Shown: positions 46,040 through 54,805 of the stretch, piece after piece | Numbering within the stretch: the stretch's first letter is position 1 | How the letters are laid out: each line of letters starts with the position of its first letter | NCBI RefSeq assembly: GCF_014196295.1 | Contig: NZ_JACIDK010000001.1 | Span: forward strand, 538,785 to 602,784 | DNA length: 64,000 bases | Reading direction: 5' to 3' | DNA from: Phenylobacterium haematophilum | GTDB taxonomy: Bacteria > Pseudomonadota > Alphaproteobacteria > Caulobacterales > Caulobacteraceae | Position numbers and translations under genes: made by a program | Notes under the pieces: model-generated | Database searches by the model: none | What the model was told of the DNA's origin: nothing | Seen by the model: the letters and a program-made list of their open reading frames with translations, nothing else

Positions 46040-46899
46040 GCGACGCCCTCGACAAGGTCACGCGGGCCTTCGTGACGCCCGAGGGCGTCGACCTGCGGCT
46101 GCAGATCGGCGACGGCGGGCAGCGGGCGGCGGCCTTCTTCATCGACACGGTGATCATCCTCGCGGCGCTGCTTGGGCTGACCATCCTGGCCATTGCAACC
46201 GGCGTGACCAGCGGCGGGCAGACCGGCATGGAAATCGCCGCGGTCATCTGGCTGCTGGTCGCCTTCCTGCTGCGCAACTTCTACTTCACCGCCTTCGAGC
46301 TGGGCGCAGCGGCGGCGACGCCCGGCAAGCGGATGCTGGGTCTGCGCGTCGCCGCGCGCGACGGCGGGCGGCTGCGGGCCGAGGCGGTGCTGGTCCGCAA
46401 CGCCATGCGTGAGCTGGAAGTCTTCATGCCGCTGTCGGTGATCGCCGTGCGCGCCCAGGAGGGCGGCGGCCAAGCCTGGATGTACCTGCTGGGCATGGTC
46501 TGGGTGGCGATCTTCGCGTTGTTCCCGCTGTTCAACCGCGACCGGTTGCGGATCGGCGACCTGGTCGGCGGGACCTGGGTCGTGCGCACGCCGCGCCGGG
46601 GGCTGGCGCGCGACATGGCGGTCGAGGGTTCGGAGCGGCTGACCCGCTATCCGTTCACGCCCGCGCAGCTCGACGCGTATGGCGAGAAGGAACTGCATGT
46701 GCTGGAGGAGGTGATCCGCCGGCGGGACCGGCGCACGGTGCGGGCGGTGGCCGAACGGATCAGCATCAAGATCGGCTGGACCGCGTCGCCCGATCAGGAC
46801 GACTACGACTTCCTCAGCGCCTACTACGCTGCTCTGCGAGGACGGCTGGAGGGACGGCTGCTGATGGGGCGGCGGCGGCGCGACAAGCACGCCGCCTGA
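46036..46899 (+). CDS. RDD family membrane protein
   Basis: The 287-residue protein has an N-terminal RDD domain (QRAAAFFIDTVIILAALLGLTIL, then TPGKRMLGLRVAARDG) with four transmembrane segments and a soluble C-terminus with RRDRRTVRAVAERISIKIG. RDD proteins are linked to transport or membrane processes; some work as sodium/proton antiporters, which is not shown here. It is the last gene of the six-gene operon and begins in a GTGA overlap. Confidence 0.87.
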   Translation: MSDALDKVTRAFVTPEGVDLRLQIGDGGQRAAAFFIDTVIILAALLGLTILAIATGVTSGGQTGMEIAAVIWLLVAFLLRNFYFTAFELGAAAATPGKRMLGLRVAARDGGRLRAEAVLVRNAMRELEVFMPLSVIAVRAQEGGGQAWMYLLGMVWVAIFALFPLFNRDRLRIGDLVGGTWVVRTPRRGLARDMAVEGSERLTRYPFTPAQLDAYGEKELHVLEEVIRRRDRRTVRAVAERISIKIGWTASPDQDDYDFLSAYYAALRGRLEGRLLMGRRRRDKHAA

Positions 46900-46903
46900 C
46901 GGA

Positions 46904-47695
46904 TCAGTCGAAGACGGCAGCGAGTTGGGCGGCGCCGACGCCTTCCTTGATCATCCTCAGCTCGTAGTAGATCGACGAAATCCCAGCGGACGTCACGACG
47001 CCGGAAATGGCGCCGAGTAGGGCATTGGCGATTGTGGAGGTGATCTGCAGGCCGTTGAGGTCCCCGGCGATCATCGCGGCGGCGACAAAGATCCCACCCA
47101 ACACGGCCGAGATGACGAAGTAGGCGACGAAGTAGACCACCGAGAGGCCGAAGATCGGCCAGCGGTGTCCGCGGGTGAGATTGCGGCTGCGGCCGAGGGC
47201 GCCGAACACCCCTGGGCGTTCCATGACGTAGGCCGGCGTCGCCACGATCCACATCACCGCCAGGATGATGCCGGGCACGATGAGCAGCAGCGTTCCCAGA
47301 CCGATTCCGAAGCCTGTCACGATCGCCAAGCCGATGATCGGCAGGATGACGCCGTATGATCGGCTGAGCTCGCGGAACGCTGACGGCTTGTCGCCATTCA
47401 GAGTGGCGACGGCGACGCGAATGGTCGCGGCCTGAAGCAGCACCGAACCGATCATCAGGGCGATGACGCCCAGTGAGAACACGGGCAGCGCCACGGCGAA
47501 GTTCGGCTCGGCGCCAGTTCCGTCGATCGTGCCGCCCAGCAGCGCCTGGCCCCAGCCCATCATCGCCGCCGGCACGCCGGCCAACAGCAAGGCGACGATC
47601 GACAGCTCACGAAGATTGGAGCCGACAACACGGAGGGTGTTCGAGACCACCCGTCCGAAGTCGAAACTTGCGCTGGTCGCTTGCGCTGCGGTCAT
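46904..47695 (-). CDS. Multi-pass membrane protein of unknown function
   Basis: The 263-residue protein has about six hydrophobic segments. FGRVVSNTLRVVGSNLRELSIVALLL and GTLLLIVPGIILAVMWIVATPAYVMERPGVFGALGRSRNLTRGHRWPIFGL resemble the glycerophosphoryl-diester-phosphodiesterase membrane domain/YciC-type family. No catalytic domain is attached. It converges on the RDD gene with a 4-base gap. Its role may relate to the MoxR operon only by proximity. Confidence 0.75.
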   Translation of the reverse strand: MTAAQATSASFDFGRVVSNTLRVVGSNLRELSIVALLLAGVPAAMMGWGQALLGGTIDGTGAEPNFAVALPVFSLGVIALMIGSVLLQAATIRVAVATLNGDKPSAFRELSRSYGVILPIIGLAIVTGFGIGLGTLLLIVPGIILAVMWIVATPAYVMERPGVFGALGRSRNLTRGHRWPIFGLSVVYFVAYFVISAVLGGIFVAAAMIAGDLNGLQITSTIANALLGAISGVVTSAGISSIYYELRMIKEGVGAAQLAAVFD

Positions 47696-47781
47696 GCCTT
47701 CCCCCCGTCGGTCGTGGCCGAGCAGAACATCATGGCGCGTGCAGGGTTGGAACTACATTCTTGAGTGCAGTTCAAAAGAAA

Positions 47782-47807
47782 CGGCGCGGATCCGAAGACC
47801 CGCGCCG
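47782..47807 (-). terminator. Intrinsic terminator of the rpsF-rpsR-rplI operon
   Basis: CGGCGCGG / CCGCGCCG form a perfect 8-base-pair stem with a 10-base loop, followed on the minus strand by TTTCTTTTG. It lies 31 bases after the rplI stop. Confidence 0.75.
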
Positions 47808-47837
47808 CTCCTGAAGTCTTAGGACTGCGTCCGGCGA

Positions 47838-48422
47838 TTAGTGGTCGCCGTATTCGCCGTCCTGTTGGCCAGCGCCGCCTTCCAGCATGTCCTGGGCGGC
47901 TTGCTCATCGGCCGCGCGATCTTCCTCGAACTGCGAGGCGATCACGTTTTCACCGCGGGCTTGGCGCTCGGCCTCGTCCTGGCTGCGGGCGATGTTGATG
48001 TTGACGCTTACCGTCACTTCCGCGTGCAGGCGAACCTTCACGGGGTGGACGCCAAGGGTCTTGATCGGCTTGTCGAGAACGACCATCGAGCGGTCAATCT
48101 TGCCGCCTTCGGCGTTGACCATGTCGGCAACGTCGCGACCCGAAACCGAACCGTAAAGCTGGCCGGTCTCGCCCGCCTGACGGATCAGGATGTACGAGGT
48201 GCCGTCCAGGGACTCGCCAGCCTTGCCGGCGGCGTCCTTGGCCTTCTGGTTGCGGACTTCGATCTCGGCGCGTTGCGCTTCGAAGACCTTGAGGTTGGCG
48301 GCGGTGGCGCGCAGGGCCTTCTGACGAGGCAGGAGGTAGTTGCGGGCGTAGCCGTCCTTGACGGTGACGACATCGCCGAGGCCGCCACGGCCTTCGACGC
48401 GTTCGAGCAGAACAACTTTCAT
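47838..48422 (-). CDS. rplI: 50S ribosomal protein L9
   Basis: The N-terminal domain KVVLLERVEGRGGLGDVVTVKDGYARNYLLPRQKAL is diagnostic for L9, followed by the connecting helix and the C-terminal domain (LYGSVSGRDVADMV, LGVHPVKVRLHAEVTV). At 194 residues it is about 45 longer than the E. coli protein; the extra part is an acidic Gln/Glu/Asp-rich tail. Third gene of the S6-S18-L9 operon. Confidence 0.97.
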   Translation of the reverse strand: MKVVLLERVEGRGGLGDVVTVKDGYARNYLLPRQKALRATAANLKVFEAQRAEIEVRNQKAKDAAGKAGESLDGTSYILIRQAGETGQLYGSVSGRDVADMVNAEGGKIDRSMVVLDKPIKTLGVHPVKVRLHAEVTVSVNINIARSQDEAERQARGENVIASQFEEDRAADEQAAQDMLEGGAGQQDGEYGDH

Positions 48423-48435
48423 GTGTCGGTCCCCC

Positions 48436-48708
48436 TTACTTCACGACGTAGGGCAGGAGGGCGAGGAAGCGAGCGCGCTTGATGGCGCGAGCCAGTTCGC
48501 GTTGCTTCTTGGCCGACACCGCGGTGATACGCGACGGCACGATCTTGCCGCGCTCGGAGACGTAGCGCTGCAGCAGCTTCACGTCCTTGTAGTCGATCTT
48601 CGGAGCGTTGGCGCCCGAGAACGGGCACACCTTGCGGCGGCGGAAGAACGGGCGGCGGGCGCCGCCAGCGGCGGGGGCCGACGGAGCGGCGGAGGTTTCG
48701 TCAGTCAT
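48436..48708 (-). CDS. rpsR: 30S ribosomal protein S18
   Basis: The 90-residue protein contains the S18 core [42 protein letters not shown] and [17 protein letters not shown]. It binds S6 on the platform of the small subunit. The N-terminal 20 residues are an Ala/Ser-rich extension. It lies between rpsF and rplI with short gaps. Confidence 0.97.
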   Translation of the reverse strand: MTDETSAAPSAPAAGGARRPFFRRRKVCPFSGANAPKIDYKDVKLLQRYVSERGKIVPSRITAVSAKKQRELARAIKRARFLALLPYVVK

Positions 48709-48725
48709 GGTGATCCCTCCCTTTC

Positions 48726-49088
48726 TTAGCTTTGGAATTCTTCACGGCGCGGTTCGCGTTCGCGATCGCGGCGAGCCAGAACCGGGGAGAGCTCAAGGTC
48801 GAGTTCCTCGACGCGAACGGTCAGGGTGCGCAGAACGTCTTCGTTCAGGCCCAGCTGACGCTCCATCTCCTTCACCGCCGCCGGGGGGGCGTCGATGGCG
48901 AGCAGGGAGTAGTGCCCCTTGCGGTTCTTCTTAATGCGGTAGGTCAGGTTGCGCAGACCCCAGTACTCGATCTTCGCGACGGAGCCGCCGCCTTCTTCGA
49001 TCAGAGCCTTGATTTGGTCGTTGAGGGCTTCAGCCTGTTGCGGCGAGATGTCCTGCCGCGAAATAACAACGTGCTCGTAGAGCGCCAT
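48726..49088 (-). CDS. rpsF: 30S ribosomal protein S6
   Basis: [18 protein letters not shown] and [27 protein letters not shown] are the S6 family signatures. The 120-residue protein starts at 49088 after AAGGAAAT; a longer start would translate the leader hairpin. The C-terminal tail is rich in Arg and Glu. First gene of the operon. Confidence 0.97.
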   Translation of the reverse strand: MALYEHVVISRQDISPQQAEALNDQIKALIEEGGGSVAKIEYWGLRNLTYRIKKNRKGHYSLLAIDAPPAAVKEMERQLGLNEDVLRTLTVRVEELDLELSPVLARRDREREPRREEFQS

Positions 49089-49119
49089 ATTTCCTTTTCC
49101 CATTTGGAGGGCGGCGCGC

Positions 49120-49140
49120 CCGACACCGGGTAAGTGTCGG
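49120..49140 (-). promoter_or_regulatory. Hairpin in the rpsF leader, possible S6-S18 autoregulatory site
   Basis: On the minus strand CCGACAC and GTGTCGG form a perfect 7-base-pair stem with a 7-base loop containing ACCCG, about 32 bases before the rpsF start. S6:S18 leader RNAs are known to carry a hairpin with an exposed CCG that mimics the rRNA site. Position and loop suit this, but the match to the published motif was not verified. Confidence 0.35.
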
Positions 49141-49283
49141 AAACGATGGCTCTTGTGGCGCGGCGACCGGGAGTTTCCCGATCCTTTCGCGTTCCGGCCC
49201 AAGACCGCCTTCCGTGAAGAGGCGGGCTAGTACGGGAAAAGCGGTTGCAGGGCAAGGCTTTTCCCGTGCGGCAGCCCCTTAGG

Positions 49284-49829
49284 CTACTTCGGGTTCTTGG
49301 CCCGCCACGCCTTCACCGCGCTGAGGGTCTCGGTAACGTGGTCATTGGCCTTCATGTCCGAATAGGCGTGGATCACTTGGCCGGACGGCGAGATCACGTA
49401 AGAGGTGCGGCTCGACCAGCCGGGCTTGACCGCCAGGCTGGCGTCATAGGTGGCGGCGATCTTGGCGCTAGGGTCGGCGGCGACCGGGAACTTGCCCGAG
49501 CACTTTTCGGTGTCGGCCGAGAACGACGCCAGCTTGTCGAGGTTGCCGGCGGTGACGCCGATGACGGTGGCGCCCTGCGCCTTGAACTGATCGATCGATT
49601 CCGCGAACAGGCGGGCCTCGAGGTTGCACCCAGCCGTCTCCGCAGCCGGGAAGAAGTAGAGCACCACCGGGCCGTTCTTGCGGGCCTGGGCCATTGAAAA
49701 GGTTATCGGCTTGCCGGCCTGAAAGCCCTGGGCGGTGAAGTCAGGGGCCTTTGCGCCCTCCTTCAGCGCCGCGAAGGCGGGGGTGGCGGCGAGCGCCGCG
49801 AGGGCGGCGGCGAGGGCGAGACGGCGCAT
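49284..49829 (-). CDS. Exported peroxiredoxin (Bcp/AhpC-TSA type)
   Basis: The 181-residue protein has a signal peptide (MRRLALAAALAALAATPAFA), then a peroxiredoxin domain with KEGAKAPDFTAQGFQ and VVLYFFPAAETAGCNLEARLF. The cysteine in AGCN is the peroxidatic residue in place of the usual TPGC, and a second cysteine in DTEKCSG may resolve it. It should reduce peroxides in the periplasm. A GGAGG ribosome-binding site precedes the start. Confidence 0.87.
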   Translation of the reverse strand: MRRLALAAALAALAATPAFAALKEGAKAPDFTAQGFQAGKPITFSMAQARKNGPVVLYFFPAAETAGCNLEARLFAESIDQFKAQGATVIGVTAGNLDKLASFSADTEKCSGKFPVAADPSAKIAATYDASLAVKPGWSSRTSYVISPSGQVIHAYSDMKANDHVTETLSAVKAWRAKNPK

Positions 49830-50028
49830 GTGGGATCCTCCGGAATCCGTTATACTATAGGCGGCCGGCGCCAGCTTGTCTGCGCGCCGAATGGCGCGCG
49901 CGCCTCATCGAACGTTGGTCGATTCAGGCTTGGCTTTAGTTGACGCGGTGTTGACCGTCTTTGTTACGGTTATCGAAACAGCGGGCCCCCTAACTCATTG
50001 ATGTTGCGTAGCATCCAGGGGTGGGGCG

Positions 50029-50892
50029 ATGCGTGTTGGGACTTTGGTGAGCTTGGGCGCGTCGGCCGCGCTTGGGCTGGGGGCGCTGTTCGTGGCGAAG
50101 GTGGCCCTGCCGGCGCACGGCAATGTCGCCTCCGCCGCGGCTCCCGCGCCAGTCGTAAGCGGCGTGCCGGTCGTGGTCGCCGCCAAGGACATCAAGTACG
50201 GCGAGCGCCTGGACGCCAGCCACCTCAAGCTCGTTCAAGTTCCGCGCGATGCCGCGCCTGCGGGCGCCTTCGCCACGCTCGACCAGGTGCTGGCCCAGGA
50301 CCATGGCGGCGCGCCGGTCGCGCTGTCGCCGATCCTGGCGCGCGAACCCCTGCTGCCGACCAAGCTCAGCGGACCCGGCGCACGGCCCTCCGTCGCCGCC
50401 GAGATCGGGCCGGGAATGCGCGCCTATACGATCGGCGTTTCAGATGTCTCCGGCGTCGGCGGTCATGCGCTGCCCGGCGACCGCGTCGACGTGGTGCTGA
50501 TGCGCAATCTGTCGGACGACGACACGCACAAGATGCTGCAGGCCGAGGTGGTGATCCAGAACGTGCGCGTGCTGGGCGTCGACCTCAACGCCGACCCGAC
50601 CTCGAACAAGCCTGAGGCGCCGAGCACTGCGACTCTGGAGGTTAGCGTCCGCGACGCCCAGAAGCTGGCGGTCGCCGCCGACCTCGGCTCGCTGTCGCTG
50701 GCGCTGCGGGCGGTCGGTCAGGCAGAGGTCGAGCCGGCCGCGCCTGTCGGCGCGCGCGAGGTGGTCGGCGGTGCGCCGCGGGCCGCCGCGACCGCCAGGC
50801 CCTGGCGGGCGCCGCAGTCCGGCGGCGGCACGGGCCGTTCGCTGATCACCATCGTCGAGGGGGAGGGCGGGGCCAAGCACCCCGGCGAGTGA
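50029..50892 (+). CDS. cpaB: Flp pilus assembly protein CpaB
   Basis: The 287-residue protein has an N-terminal membrane anchor (GTLVSLGASAALGLGALFVAK), a SAF domain (VPVVVAAKDIKYGERLDASHLKL) and the RcpC-like region (GHALPGDRVDVVLM, ATLEVSVRDAQKLAVAADLGSLSLALR). CpaB/RcpC works with the secretin in the periplasm of Tad machines. A GGGG-rich ribosome-binding site precedes the ATG. It opens the cpaBCEF-tadBC cluster and overlaps cpaC. Confidence 0.92.
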   Translation: MRVGTLVSLGASAALGLGALFVAKVALPAHGNVASAAAPAPVVSGVPVVVAAKDIKYGERLDASHLKLVQVPRDAAPAGAFATLDQVLAQDHGGAPVALSPILAREPLLPTKLSGPGARPSVAAEIGPGMRAYTIGVSDVSGVGGHALPGDRVDVVLMRNLSDDDTHKMLQAEVVIQNVRVLGVDLNADPTSNKPEAPSTATLEVSVRDAQKLAVAADLGSLSLALRAVGQAEVEPAAPVGAREVVGGAPRAAATARPWRAPQSGGGTGRSLITIVEGEGGAKHPGE

Positions 50893-52229
50893 CCCCTATG
50901 AAGAGCGTCCATCCGATGTCGCGTGTGATCCTGGCCGTCCTGACCTGTCTATTGGGGCTTGGCTGCCTGCCGGCCCAGGCCGAGACCTTCGTCAGTGAAG
51001 CCGTGCGCAGTCGCACGATCAACGTGCCGAAGAACAAGTCGCTTTCGTTTCGGCTGGATGGTCCGGCCTCAAAGATCGTGGTCGCTCAACCCGACACCGC
51101 GCAGATCGTGGCCACCACGGATCGCAGCTTCTATGTGCGCGGCAAGGCGTTGGGCGCCACGAACCTGTTGATCTACGGCCAGGGCGGCGCGCTGCAGGAG
51201 GTCGTCGACGTGCGCGTCGGCTATGACGCCGAGGCGCTGCAGGCCGATTTGGCGGCCGCCATCCCCGGCGAGGTCATCAAGGTTCGGAACCTGGGCGAGG
51301 GCCTACTGCTGACCGGCGAGGTCTCGACGACCGCCGTCGCCGCCAAGGCCAAAACGCTCGCCGACAAGTTCGCCCCGGAAAACGTCACCAGCGCCCTGAC
51401 CGTCCGCGCCTCGCAGCAGGTGATCCTGGAAGTCCGAGTGCTGGAGGCCGGGCGTTCGGACCTGAAGGACGTCGGATTCAACATCACCGCCACCGACGGG
51501 ATCAACTTCGCGCTGGCCAGCGGTTCGGGCCTGATCGGCCCCAGCACGCCGCAGGGCGCGCTGCAGGTCCGGGGCTCGATCGGCTCGGTGGACATCGATC
51601 TGATGCTGCAGGCGTTGGAGGAAAAGGGCGTGGTCCGCACCCTGGCCCGCCCGAACCTGGTCGCGCTGTCGGGCCAGAAGGCGAGCTTCCTGGCCGGCGG
51701 CGAGTTTCCATTCCCGGTGCCGAACGGCCGCGACACGGTGACGATCGAGTTCCGCCAGTTCGGGGTGAAGCTCGACTTCGAGCCGGTCGTCCAGGACAAC
51801 GGGCTGATCCGGCTGCTGGTCGCGCCCGAGGTCAGCGCCCTCGACAACAGCGCCAACCTGCGTCTGAACGGCATGGAAGTGCCGTCGCTGACGGTGCGGC
51901 GCGCGGCGACGACGGTGGAGCTGAAGTCCGGCGAGAGCTTCGCGGTCGCGGGACTTTTCCAGCAGGACTACAGCAACGCCGTCCGACAGTTGCCGGGGAT
52001 CGGGCAGGTGCCGGTGATCGGCGCGCTGTTCCGCTCGGCCCGTTGGAAGCGTCACGAAACCGAACTGGTCATTATCATTACGCCGCGCCTCGCCACCGCC
52101 AACGATCTGACCGGCGACACGCGGATCATGGCTGGCCGTGAAACCAATCCAATCGACCTGATCCTGATGGGCATGTCGCTGGACAAGCCGCTGTCGGCGC
52201 CGGTCGGCGCCGGCCCGGCTGGACAGTAA
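50889..52229 (+). CDS. cpaC: Secretin CpaC (RcpA) of a Tad system
   Basis: A signal peptide (MSRVILAVLTCLLGLGCLPAQA) is followed by the pilus-assembly N-terminal domain (NVPKNKSLSFRLDGPASKIVVAQPD), a BON-like part and the secretin domain (LARPNLVALSGQKASFLAGGEFPFPVP, VVELKSGESFAVAGLFQQ). It forms the outer-membrane pore. The GTG at 50889 overlaps cpaB; the ATG at 50898 is an alternative start. Length 446 is normal. Confidence 0.93.
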   Translation: MTPMKSVHPMSRVILAVLTCLLGLGCLPAQAETFVSEAVRSRTINVPKNKSLSFRLDGPASKIVVAQPDTAQIVATTDRSFYVRGKALGATNLLIYGQGGALQEVVDVRVGYDAEALQADLAAAIPGEVIKVRNLGEGLLLTGEVSTTAVAAKAKTLADKFAPENVTSALTVRASQQVILEVRVLEAGRSDLKDVGFNITATDGINFALASGSGLIGPSTPQGALQVRGSIGSVDIDLMLQALEEKGVVRTLARPNLVALSGQKASFLAGGEFPFPVPNGRDTVTIEFRQFGVKLDFEPVVQDNGLIRLLVAPEVSALDNSANLRLNGMEVPSLTVRRAATTVELKSGESFAVAGLFQQDYSNAVRQLPGIGQVPVIGALFRSARWKRHETELVIIITPRLATANDLTGDTRIMAGRETNPIDLILMGMSLDKPLSAPVGAGPAGQ

Positions 52230-52253
52230 ACGCGTGAGTTCGAGGTCGCTGTC

Positions 52254-53441
52254 ATGACCCATTGGAGCCTTCTAGGCCGACGCGTGCTGGCGGTCGGGCC
52301 GAGCCTGGCGCCGCTGGCCCGCGGTCCGCTGTTCGGCGCAGCGTTGGAGACGGCCGGACTTGAGCGGTTGGCCGAGGCCCGCAGCACGGCGGTGGACCTG
52401 GCGCTGGTCGACGTCGACAGCCTGGAGCCTCAGGCGCTGACCGCCGCGCTGGAGGCGATGGCCGCCTCCGGCCAGGCGCCGCCGGTGCTGCTGGTCGGCG
52501 AGAAGCTGCCGGCCGGTCTGGTGCGCGCGGCGATGCGTCTGCCCCAGTCGGACGTACTGGAGCCCCCCTTCAACGACGATCAGGTGCGCGAGGCGGTCTT
52601 CGGGTTGCTCGACGCAGCCGGCGCGCAGGCCCCGGCGTCGAGCGACAGCACTTCGCGCTGCTGGTCGGTCGTGGGCGCGGTCGGCGGGGCCGGGGCGACG
52701 ACCTTGGCGATAGAGTTTGCGGCGCTGCTGGCGGCGCGCGCCAACCGCGACCATGCAGTGTGCCTGATCGACCTGCATCTCGCCGACGGGGCCGCGGCCG
52801 CCTATCTGGGCGCGACCGCGGCCATGGGATTGGCCGAGTTCGGACCCGCGGCCGAGCGCATGGACGCCGCGCTGCTGGCCGCCTTCACGACGCCCATCGC
52901 CAAGGGCCTAGACTTGATGGCCTGCCCACGCGATCCGCTCGCCTTCGAACAGATTTCCAAGGAAGCCGTGCTGCGGATCCTGGAGATCGCCTGCGAGGCC
53001 TATGAATTCGTGATCATCGACATGCCGCGGCATCGACGGCCCTGGACGCTCGAAGTTCTGGCCGGGTCAGACGAAGTCTTCGTGGTCTCGGAACTGACTG
53101 TCCCCGCCCTCCTGGCGGCGCGGGCGCTGGCCGGAGAGATCGAGGCCGGCCTGCCGGTCGGGGTACGCACTCGCATCGTGCTCAATCGTCTGGCCAGCCG
53201 GATGTTCGGACCTGCACCTTCGGTCGCGGAGGCCGAACGGGCGCTCGAACGCAAAGCCGAGGCGGGGATCAGTTCGGACTGGGAAGCGGCCGCAGCCTCG
53301 GTCAACCTGGGCGGGCCGATCTGCCAGCACCGCCCAAAGTCGAAGATCGTTCGCGACGTTTCGGCGGTCGTCGACCGGCTGCTGGGCGTTCAGACGCCAG
53401 CGTCCCGCCGCAGCGGTTGGCGTCCGAGGAGGGCCGCCTGA
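52254..53441 (+). CDS. cpaE: CpaE (TadZ)-like localisation ATPase
   Basis: The 395-residue protein has an N-terminal receiver-like domain (LALVDVDSLEPQALTAALEAM) and a MinD/ParA-type ATPase domain. The nucleotide loop near residues 138-150 reads GAVGGAGATT and lacks the first lysine of the deviant Walker A (KGGxGxT). IIDMPRH is the Walker B part. CpaE/TadZ directs Tad machines to the cell pole. It follows cpaC directly, where cpaD would normally stand. Its stop overlaps the cpaF ATG. Confidence 0.88.
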   Translation: MTHWSLLGRRVLAVGPSLAPLARGPLFGAALETAGLERLAEARSTAVDLALVDVDSLEPQALTAALEAMAASGQAPPVLLVGEKLPAGLVRAAMRLPQSDVLEPPFNDDQVREAVFGLLDAAGAQAPASSDSTSRCWSVVGAVGGAGATTLAIEFAALLAARANRDHAVCLIDLHLADGAAAAYLGATAAMGLAEFGPAAERMDAALLAAFTTPIAKGLDLMACPRDPLAFEQISKEAVLRILEIACEAYEFVIIDMPRHRRPWTLEVLAGSDEVFVVSELTVPALLAARALAGEIEAGLPVGVRTRIVLNRLASRMFGPAPSVAEAERALERKAEAGISSDWEAAAASVNLGGPICQHRPKSKIVRDVSAVVDRLLGVQTPASRRSGWRPRRAA

Positions 53442-54805
53442 TGGCCCGCTTCACGCTTGCGCCGCGGCCCGAGCCGCCCGTCCGGGAAACACGGCAGATC
53501 GAGGCCGCGCCGCCGCCCGCTCCGGCGGCCACCGACCACCTGCTGGACATCAAGCTCAAGCTGCACGCCCGCCTGATCGACGAACTGGACCTGTCCAAGT
53601 TGGAGAGCTTGTCGGAGGCGGAACTGCGTCGGCAGGTCATGGCTCTGGTGGCCGACTTCGCCCGCGCTGAACGGCTGGTGCTCAATACGACCGAGTTGGA
53701 GGAACTGGGCGCCTCGGTCCACGATGAGATGGTGGGGCTGGGGCCGATCGAGCCGCTGCTCAAGGACGACAGCATCAACGACATCCTGATCAACGGCCCG
53801 TTCCAAGTCTATGTCGAGCGGCGAGGGGAGCTGGAGCCGACGCCGGTCCGGTTCCGCGACAACGATCACCTGTTGCGGATCGTCAATCGCATCGTCGCCG
53901 GGGTAGGCCGTCGCATCGACGAGAGCCAGCCGATGGTCGACGCCCGTTTGCCGGACGGCAGCCGCGTGAACGCCGCCATTGCCCCGATCGCCATCGACGG
54001 GGCCTGCGTCTCTATCCGGAAGTTCTCCAAGAAGCCGTACACCCTGGAGAAGTTGGTCGAGGTCGGCGCGATGCCGGCCTGTGTCGCCGAGTTCCTGCAC
54101 GGGGCGATCAAGGCCCGGGTCTCGACTGTGATCTCGGGCGGGACAGGCTCGGGCAAGACGACCCTGCTCAACGCCCTGTCGTCGGCGATCAGCCACAAGG
54201 AACGCCTGATCACCATCGAGGACGCGGCCGAACTGCAGCTGCAACAGCCTCATGTCGTGCGCATGGAGACCCGGCCGCCCAACATCGAGGGCAAGGGCGA
54301 AATCCGCCAGCGAGAACTGGTCAAGAACGCCCTGCGGATGCGTCCCGACCGGGTGATCCTGGGCGAAGTCCGGGGCGAAGAGGCCTTCGACATGCTGCAG
54401 GCCATGAACACGGGCCACGAAGGCTCGATGGCGACGATCCATGCGAATACGCCGCGCGACGCGATCACCCGCCTTGAGCAGATGGTGGCGATGTCAGGGA
54501 TGAAGCTGTCGCCTGAAGCTGTTCGCGGCCAGATCGCTTCGGCGGTCGGGATGATCATCCAGATCATGCGGATGTCGGACGGCAAGCGGAAGATGATGAG
54601 CGTCAGCGAGATCGTCGGCATGGAGGGCCAGGTGGTCCAGATGCAGGAGATCTTCGCCTTCCACCGCAGCCACACGACCGCCGACGGCGTGGTGCACGGA
54701 GAGTTCAGGGCCTCGGGGCTGCGGCCGCGATGCCTGGACGAGATGATGCGTCGGGGGATCGCCTACGACACCGCCTATTTCGATCCCAACCGGGTGCTCG
54801 GCTGA
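53441..54805 (+). CDS. cpaF: Tad secretion ATPase CpaF (TadA)
   Basis: The 454-residue CpaF/TadA/VirB11 ATPase has the N-terminal helical region ([20 protein letters not shown]), Walker [16 protein letters not shown] near 231-240, Asp box [11 protein letters not shown], Walker [29 protein letters not shown] and His box [15 protein letters not shown]. It powers pilus assembly. The start at 53441 overlaps cpaE by one base (TGATG). Confidence 0.96.
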   Translation: MARFTLAPRPEPPVRETRQIEAAPPPAPAATDHLLDIKLKLHARLIDELDLSKLESLSEAELRRQVMALVADFARAERLVLNTTELEELGASVHDEMVGLGPIEPLLKDDSINDILINGPFQVYVERRGELEPTPVRFRDNDHLLRIVNRIVAGVGRRIDESQPMVDARLPDGSRVNAAIAPIAIDGACVSIRKFSKKPYTLEKLVEVGAMPACVAEFLHGAIKARVSTVISGGTGSGKTTLLNALSSAISHKERLITIEDAAELQLQQPHVVRMETRPPNIEGKGEIRQRELVKNALRMRPDRVILGEVRGEEAFDMLQAMNTGHEGSMATIHANTPRDAITRLEQMVAMSGMKLSPEAVRGQIASAVGMIIQIMRMSDGKRKMMSVSEIVGMEGQVVQMQEIFAFHRSHTTADGVVHGEFRASGLRPRCLDEMMRRGIAYDTAYFDPNRVLG

